Program-made: the position numbers and the translations under genes
Notes under the pieces: model-generated
What the model saw: the letters and a program-made list of their open reading frames with translations, nothing else
The model's database searches: none
Told to the model about the DNA's origin: nothing
From: Aaosphaeria pasadenensis
Lineage: Eukaryota > Ascomycota > Dothideomycetes > Pleosporales
Reading direction: 5' to 3'
Assembly (NCBI GenBank): GCA_022813625.1
Contig: JAKLMB010000010.1
Location: 1,054,001-1,118,000 of the forward strand
Length of the DNA: 64,000 nucleotides
Shown here: in pieces, positions 57,610 to 64,000 of the stretch
How the letters are laid out: every line of letters begins with the position of its first letter
Position numbering within the stretch: position 1 is the first letter of the stretch

Positions 57610-58813
57610 TTAATTATATAGTTGTGCTTCATACACCCAGAATCCGCCGAATTCCCAGTATGCATCTTCGAAGCTATCCGCTTCATAAGCTACCCAACGT
57701 TTGCATGATCCCGTACATATTGCATCTGTGTTATATACTTCTGGTCGACCTGCCCAGTCCCCACACAATGCGATGTTCGCAATGATGCTTTGATTTCCGA
57801 AATGCGACCTGATGTTGCACTCTAGATTTGGGAAATCAGCCAGCGGTTTACTCCATTGCGATGGGTCCGGGTTTCCAGCGGTCAAGTCGCTAGGTATCTC
57901 GTCCCTTGCAAACACCCATGTTCGAATGCCTTCCGATCGAAGCTCAAGAGCATATATGCCCCCACCCATGTCATTGAAGGCCTTCCCGTTCGTGTTGACA
58001 GCTCCCTCCACCCCACACCCCACGTTACCGTCTGTTGCATTCCAGCAATTGTAGGACAAGGCCCTGCCCGTCTGTCTCCTCCTCCTGTGTTTGCCAATCT
58101 GACATCCCTTGCTTGTATGCAGTGCGACCTGATTTCCTGTATCCAAGGCGTTCACTCCTTCCATGATGTCAATCTCGCCATTATCGGGCCAATTATCCGG
58201 GTCTGTCATCCACAAGGCGGGCCAGGTTCCGCATCCATGCGGGCTGTGAAGTATGTCAAAAACGAAGAGTCCAGAGTTGTACGTCTTCTTGGAAGTGATC
58301 CGTACGGAACGACGGCCAGTGGTAGCATTCCTGTCTGCAGTATCGACTCTCATGATGGCGGAAGCGCCTTGGTTGGTGATCTCAGTGAGGTTGTATGCCT
58401 CGGAACTTTTCCGGTCCATGTAGTGTACGAAACCGTTGGTTGGATCCCGGGCGGAGAAGTAGTTGAAGTTATCGAAGAACGTCTCACCCTCATCTACCGG
58501 TACCAATAAGTGATTACTCTCCGTCGCATACAGTGAGAGGTGCAAACTTACATGTGTCCCGCAGTCGATAGGTAATTTTGTAGTAGTCTGGATATGCCGC
58601 TGCTTTCGTTCCTAGCACCCCTCCAACCAGTCCTGCCAAAAGAAAAACGATGAAGACGATACCCGCTATTAGCCATATCTTCCACGTCCAAGTTCTAGGA
58701 TCATAGCTTGACGGCCGTTGCTCATTTTGAAGATCTTGGTCGCTGTCCTTGTTGAACGTGGCTGGCGAGCTCGATAATATCGTGGATGGTGTGTCTTTAT
58801 CTGAAGGAGACAT
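57610..58813 (-). CDS. GH16 glucanase-like type II membrane protein
   Basis: Two exons (58813-58552 and 58493-57610) give 381 aa. The intron joins RLRDTYEGETFFDNFNYF, a standard GH16 opening. The active site GEIDIMEG keeps both catalytic Glu residues and the Asp between them. Flanking it are HGCGTWPALWMTDPDNWPDN and NQVALHTSKGC. The family member type is the fungal 1,3(4)-beta-glucanase/Mixed-linked group. Residues 1-45 are polar, then a single membrane helix (IWLIAGIVFIVFLLAGLVGG) precedes the catalytic domain, so the enzyme is probably anchored with its active site outside or in the secretory lumen. It has no GPI signal. The likely role is beta-glucan cleavage or remodelling in the cell wall. 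Confidence 0.92.
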
Positions 58814-60917
58814 ATCGGATGCGCAACACTAGGAAGTAGGCCCATGAAGATGTTCAAGGAGTACAACCATCTAGCTGCGAGTAGGGCAGCGTTAATGACA
58901 ACGGAGAGAGCTCTGATGATTGACTTGACAACGAAAGGAACGTGTAGGAGCTAAATGGACTTTCCTCCCAGATCGATAGGGGAGGAATGCTGATAGCGAA
59001 GGAACGAAACTGCCACCAGGCGCAGCAGACTGCCAGACACCCACCACTAACTAATTGTAATGTTTGACACCCCCATACCCAAACAATCTACACGATCATG
59101 ATCGATTCCAATGTGCGTCATCCGTCGATTTTGAATATCTTAGACAAGGGCAGTTCGAATCATGAACGGGGGCGAAGCCGCATGCATATTTTGGAGCCGA
59201 ACGCTTTTGCCGTTTTTAGTCTTCAATGATGATCTGGTATCTGGGATGTGTCTCTGTTGCATCCCGACTCTGACATTTCCCACTGCGAGCGGATCGACAA
59301 TCTGCGAATGCGCCTGTGAAGGGGATCTAAACTATAATCTCTGGTGTGGCTCCAGGGACGCGTCGCTGGCATTCTCCCTAGCAAGGACAGCTAGACGCGA
59401 TTAAAATCGATTGTAGGACGTTCACTACTAAGACAATTATGGGAAAGACTTCCCCTGCCTCACCCCATGAATGAATGTCTCCAAATTGGGCTTCTGAGGC
59501 GTTCGGGTATTCGCCGTTTTCTGGGGTCGAAAAGGTAGGCGTGAAGATCTTGATTGTATAGAGAAAATACTTGACGACTGTACGTTTGGATCTCAACTGA
59601 CACAGTGCAACGCTTCTGTCCTTGAGGTGATCAATACAGGCTGAACAGGGGCATTTTTGGAGAGAGAGAAAGCCACATCTGATACTCCGTAGATATACTC
59701 GCAACTGCCTGGGATGCGAAATCGAAATTCCCGTGTACGTGTTTCTCGAAATCGAATGGCGGATGCTTTTCCAAACATTTGGTCAATTTGACAATATGTC
59801 TCGTTGGGGTGGCTGGCAAGTTTTATAGACCCTACTCCGTAGACGTGCTGGAATGTTTGATTCAAGAACCTATTACAGCATAGCAATAATGAATGTTGCG
59901 ATTGGTCCATTGGACATTCCCTGAGACGAGAGCTCATGGCCGAGCCGCCAATGTTTGTACTTGTTTATGTCGAGTAAGTATTAAGCCGTGTGACCTACTA
60001 ATGTTTCGGGCTCCGCTATGGAACGGTGGGTCGAAGATATGGTAAAACCCATGCTTGGAAGGCAAACGCGCATCGCTTTATCAATCCTAAGGTGCATCGC
60101 GTCATCTAATAAGAAACAGACAAAAAGCATGGTTGGTCGGAAACATCTCACTCGTAATTGGTACATGACGCATGGAGAGTAGGCTGTTGTGCAGCTGCAT
60201 GATCTCAACGGCCGTTTTGTGGATCTTTGGCGTTTGACATTTCATGACGCTCACTAGCTGCAACGCCGATGGCTCGATGGCGTGAATCAAGCAGTAGTAA
60301 ACGAGAAAACATCATGCTCTCTCAAATTAACAGTCAACGATGTCGAGATTCGAGACTCGAGACTCGAAACAGGCCGGGTCCGTTCGCTAAGATAAGCTAA
60401 GAATCAAATTGAAACAGCCTTGCGCTCCACCACGACCCTATCGCGGGAGCCTCAATTTGATTACCAGCACATTCATTCCCACTTGCAACGTCACCCAATT
60501 TACTTCCTGCAATCAGACCCACGGTAAACATACCAGGAGTCTAGAAAGAGCCACAGCCGTTACCATCCACCTGGCTGGCGGTGGTTCCGGAATCCACCCT
60601 CCCAGGCCTGGCAGTCAGTTGCCTGCCGTAATGAACGAGACCCCTGTCGCCAGTACGATATGCTCGAAATTGAGGATGGAAGGACCCGCAATATGTCCGA
60701 GGAGAATTATACAGTGTATTCAAGAATAATCAAGTACAAAGGGAATAAGAATCCTCTGGAAATTGTGGTTTGCTTGCATCTGCATCTGCAATTCGCATTC
60801 TTTCTTTCTTTCGCTCTTCGAGCAGTCATTCATTTCCTTCTTGCCTTGAAGGCATTTTCCATTCGCTTTTCTTGATTGTTGGCAGCGCCACATACATTCA
60901 TTTCCAATCTTGACATT
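58814..60917. promoter_or_regulatory. 2.1-kb divergent intergenic region between the GH16 and CDH-like genes
   Basis: No protein with recognisable motifs on either strand. A 114-aa minus frame (59593-59937) and an 80-aa plus frame (59162-59404) are the longest and look like chance. The stretch holds promoters for both flanking carbohydrate-active genes. Confidence 0.5.
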
Positions 60918-63611
60918 ATGACTCGATCAATCCTTCTTTCTTCCGCGCTCTTCGCGCTTCAGGCTGTCGCACAGGTCTCTTCGCCATTCACGGATGAAGT
61001 GAGTGGCATCAAATTCAACGGAATCACTCACTCCTCTGGATTCCGTGTTGGTATTGCACTCCCAGAAGATCCATCAACAGACTTCATTGGACAGATCGTG
61101 GCACCTGTAAACAGCACTGGGGGAGGATATGGCGCCTTTTCTCTAGGACAAACCATGAGGAACAATCTGCTTGTCGTAGCCTGGCCCAACGGTGAGGAGA
61201 TCGTGTCATCGTTCCGGAAGACCTCGTAAGTACTATTTTTAACTAGTCGAACGTGACTGATGTTAGATGATAGCGGCTACACTTCTCCTGCTGTTGTTTC
61301 TGGCGACTTTTCCCTCGCCACGATTCCAGATGGTACCTTTGTCAATGATACGGCCTTTTCGTATACCTTTCTGTGCTCCAACTGCATCGGTGAGAATGGA
61401 CTGGTAGTGTCCGATACCAACAACGTTTTCGGTTGGGCGCTTTCAAAGGATCCTGTCACTGATCCTTCCTCCGCCTCGTCTTCGCTCTCATACCACTCAG
61501 CCGGATTTGGCATGTTTGGACTCTCAATCGCAGATGCTAAGAGTTCAGACTATGATACGTGGGCTGCCCTTGCCCAGACAACCCCTGGCAATGGCACGAT
61601 CCCTGGTAATGGAACTACTCCCGGAGGAAACTCCACTACACCTATCGGTGGTGGCAACGCCAATGCTACCATCTCAAACTCAACATACGATTACATTGTT
61701 GCCGGCGGAGGAGTTGCTGGTATCGTCGCCGCTCAGCGACTTGCCGAGAGTGGCGCGTCGGTTCTCCTGCTCGAGCGAGGCGGCCCGTCTACATTCTCGA
61801 GCGGCAATACCGATACTTTGTCGTGGAACAGTTCCGTCACGATGTATGATGTACCTGGCTTTGCTTACTACCTGAGCCAGGTCGGCAAGCCTGCCTTCTG
61901 CACTGACACTGCCGACCAAGCTGGATGCTTGCTCGGAGGAGGATCCATGGTCAACGCGCTCATGTTCGTCCCACCTCAGGATCGTGACTTTGATGCCAAG
62001 TGGCCCGAAGGATGGAAATCTTCCGATGTCGCTGCTGCCGCTAGCCGAGTCTATGAGCGAAACCCGGGCCAAACGTACGGTTCCGAGGATGGCAAGCGAT
62101 ACAATGATGAAGCATACACTGTTCTTTCGCAGTTTTTCTCCAGCCAAGGCTTCAGTGAGACTGATGCCATTGAAAAGCCCAACGACAAAATCGACTACTT
62201 TACTCATCCACCATGGAATATCGTTGACGGCATGCGTGCGGGGCCAGTCCGAACCTACCTCCCTCTTGCCAATGACTTGTCCAACTTCAAGCTCCAGCTG
62301 AACACCCAGGTTCTCCGCGCTGTTCGTAACGGCTCTACAATCACAGGTGTCGAGACCTTGTCTTCCTCTGGGCAGCGTATCATCTACAACGTCAATGCTG
62401 GCGGCAAGGTCATATTGTCCGCCGGAGCACTTGCAACTCCACGTATTCTATTCAACAGTGGCATTGGTCCCGCAGAGCAGCTACAGATCGTCGCTACTGG
62501 CTCCTCTGGCGTCGTGCTTCCCGCGGAGGCTGACTGGATCGACCTGCCCGTTGGATCTGAGATCAAAGATCACGTTATTTTCACTGTCAAATTCAAGACC
62601 TCTACACCATTGACTGCCTTGAGCTCCTCTGCTTTCACCAGTCCTGACCAGACGACTGTTGACCTCTTCGCCCAGAATTCAGGCTTGCTCTCTCAATCCG
62701 GCCAGCGCTTCAACTTCTGGACTGCCGTCAACACCACCGGCTCTGGCAACTCTACCGATGGTAACCAGGTCTTCATCCAAGGGACATGCAATGGTCCTGC
62801 CAATAATACTATCCAGATGAAGATATATCTGACGCACGGCCTAACATCGACTGGAAGCCTTGGAATTACTGCGACCGGTGCCACAGAGCTCACAAAGGAC
62901 CCTTGGCTTCAGACTGAGCACGATATTGAAGCCATCACTAGTTTCATGGATCGACTACTCGACATGACTCGCCAGCCCAACTCGACGTTGACCTACCTCT
63001 CTGCCGAATCCACCACTGGAGCTAATGTTACTGGAGCTGATCTCATCAAGCAATTCACGACAGGTCTGCACTACGTCGGTACTGCTAAGATGGGAGCCAA
63101 GGCCGAGGCAGGCGTCGTTGTCGACACTGATACCAAAGTTTACGGCACCGACAACCTTTTCGTTGTTGATGCATCCATGCACCCTGACTTGCCTACTGGC
63201 AACACTCAAGCCATTGTCATGGTCGCTGCTGAAGCTGCAGCACAGAAGATTCTCGCTCTCGGAACTGCAGCCAACGAAACAACCGTCGATCCCGCTACCG
63301 AAACCGGCATCCCTCAATCGACCGAGACGAGCATTGCTCAGCCAAACGTTCCTTCAACTCCTACTGAATCAGCCACTTCGACAACTCCCCAGGCTCAGCC
63401 TACTCAGCAGCCTGGACGCGGACGCCCTGGTAGGCCAAATCGGCCAGGTCGACCTGCGGGTTCCAAGCTCAGGCGTAACAAGAACGGATCCTTGAGGAAG
63501 AGGACTCCCGAGGGTCGAGCACCTTTGAAGGTCGAATACTTCGATGATGAGGACACCATGTTCCAGAGAAGCCAGATGGAAAGGGCGAGCTTCCTGGATT
63601 CGGCATATTAG
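60918..63611 (+). CDS. Cellobiose-dehydrogenase-like flavocytochrome (cytochrome b plus GMC domains)
   Basis: Two exons (60918-61225 and 61274-63611) with a 48-nt intron give 881 aa. Signal peptide about 1-19. The heme b domain covers about 20-195; its two axial ligands are expected in LGQTMRNN (Met 80) and LSYHSAGFG (His 177), both present. A Thr/Asn/Gly/Pro linker (about 204-235) leads to the GMC flavin domain with the FAD motif AGGGVAGIVAAQRL. The catalytic His is in GLHYVGTAKMG and the Asn in PTGNTQAIVM. CDHs oxidise cellobiose and donate electrons to lytic polysaccharide monooxygenases. There is no CBM1. The C-terminus is instead a Thr/Pro linker and a basic PGRGRPGRPNRPGRP stretch. Substrate remains inferred. 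Confidence 0.93.
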
Positions 63612-64000
63612 ATGTTGCGATATGATCTATAGTCATCACCACATTCTTGTATATAAATTTTTCTTGTGGACAAAGTTCCATTGTGTAAAAAAAGTTTTGT
63701 CTTCATCAAGCCGATCCGTATCGTGATTATTCATATTATCTTATCTTCGAGATGTCTTGACTTTGCTCGTGTTGCTGTTCTGGCATGACAAGGCTCTTGT
63801 AGGCTGTATTGTAGGCAGTATTTGAGGCCGATGGTCTCTCAATTGACCGGCATATAATCAAATCATCATGATTAGTATCATTCGATATTAAATGAAAGCT
63901 CACGTCAAGAACAAATGTTTTCGTTTAGTTTTCTTCGAGTCAAGACTGCCGGGGCAGCGAAAGGTGGGGTAGGCCCCCTGTCATATAGCCTCGGTTGAAC
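63612..64000. other. Right-edge intergenic, no gene seen
   Basis: 3' flank of the CDH-like gene, A-T-rich. No coding content recognised. Confidence 0.5.

Noticed and set aside
59593..59937. A 114-codon minus-strand frame between the GH16 and CDH-like genes
   Set aside because: No family signal, signal peptide or splice partners; probably chance.
1..64000. Secondary-metabolite cluster, transposon or rDNA
   Set aside because: No PKS, NRPS, terpene, transposase, reverse transcriptase or rRNA-like sequence was seen; the genes are mostly conserved housekeeping families.

Overview
The window is nuclear DNA of a filamentous ascomycete (Pezizomycotina). The genes carry short introns, mostly about 45-130 nt, with GT-AG ends. 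Fungal-specific families are present: CreC and CreD of carbon catabolite repression, a Zds1/2-type PP2A regulator, a Slm1/2-type BAR-PH protein, a Yrb30-type Ran binder, and a cellobiose-dehydrogenase-like oxidoreductase. Gene-free stretches are rich in microsatellites. I cannot place the genus. For 16 intron-containing genes I joined exons by hand and checked that the total coding length is a multiple of three; those aa lengths come from that reading. GH18-UBA, the cupin protein, the CWC16 protein and the Cys-rich membrane protein read as single exons.

Layout. 1-15.0 kb: an open frame running off the left edge, then on the minus strand a Fet3/laccase-type multicopper oxidase, a mitochondrial hydroxyacid-oxoacid transhydrogenase, a Slm1/2-like protein, a cupin_5 protein and an AlkB-type dioxygenase. 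The last is divergent from the cell-cycle kinase CDK1 (plus strand), which is followed by an unusual GH18-UBA protein. 16-27.3 kb: arrestin-like CreD and WD40 protein CreC, both minus strand, separated by a 5.4-kb gene-poor, repeat-rich gap. 28.5-37 kb: the Miro GTPase Gem1, a 3-kb gap, and a long Zds1/2-like protein with a polyglutamine tract. 38-48.6 kb: a CWC16 splicing-factor-like protein and eRF3/Sup35 (minus), then Yrb30-like, Tsr2 and a BSD-domain Dos2-like protein (plus). 49-64 kb: a Cys-rich membrane protein of unknown function and an HSL-type alpha/beta hydrolase with long extensions (plus), the complex I Fe-S factor Ind1/NUBPL (minus) divergent from Bfr2/AATF (plus), a GH16 glucanase-like membrane protein (minus), and a secreted cytochrome-GMC oxidoreductase (plus).

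How the genes fit together. Most are conserved housekeeping genes (cell cycle, translation termination, ribosome biogenesis, splicing, mitochondria), so this is core chromosome rather than a biosynthetic cluster or a mobile region. Two pairings look functional. CreC and CreD are both ubiquitin-linked regulators of carbon catabolite repression. The GH16 and CDH-like genes at the right end both act on extracellular or cell-wall carbohydrate and are transcribed divergently. I found no transposon, rRNA, tRNA or CRISPR. The most unusual items are the GH18-UBA fusion, the creD stop codon that lies inside a usable splice donor, the 5-nt first coding exon of creC, and the basic RPG tail of the CDH-like enzyme.
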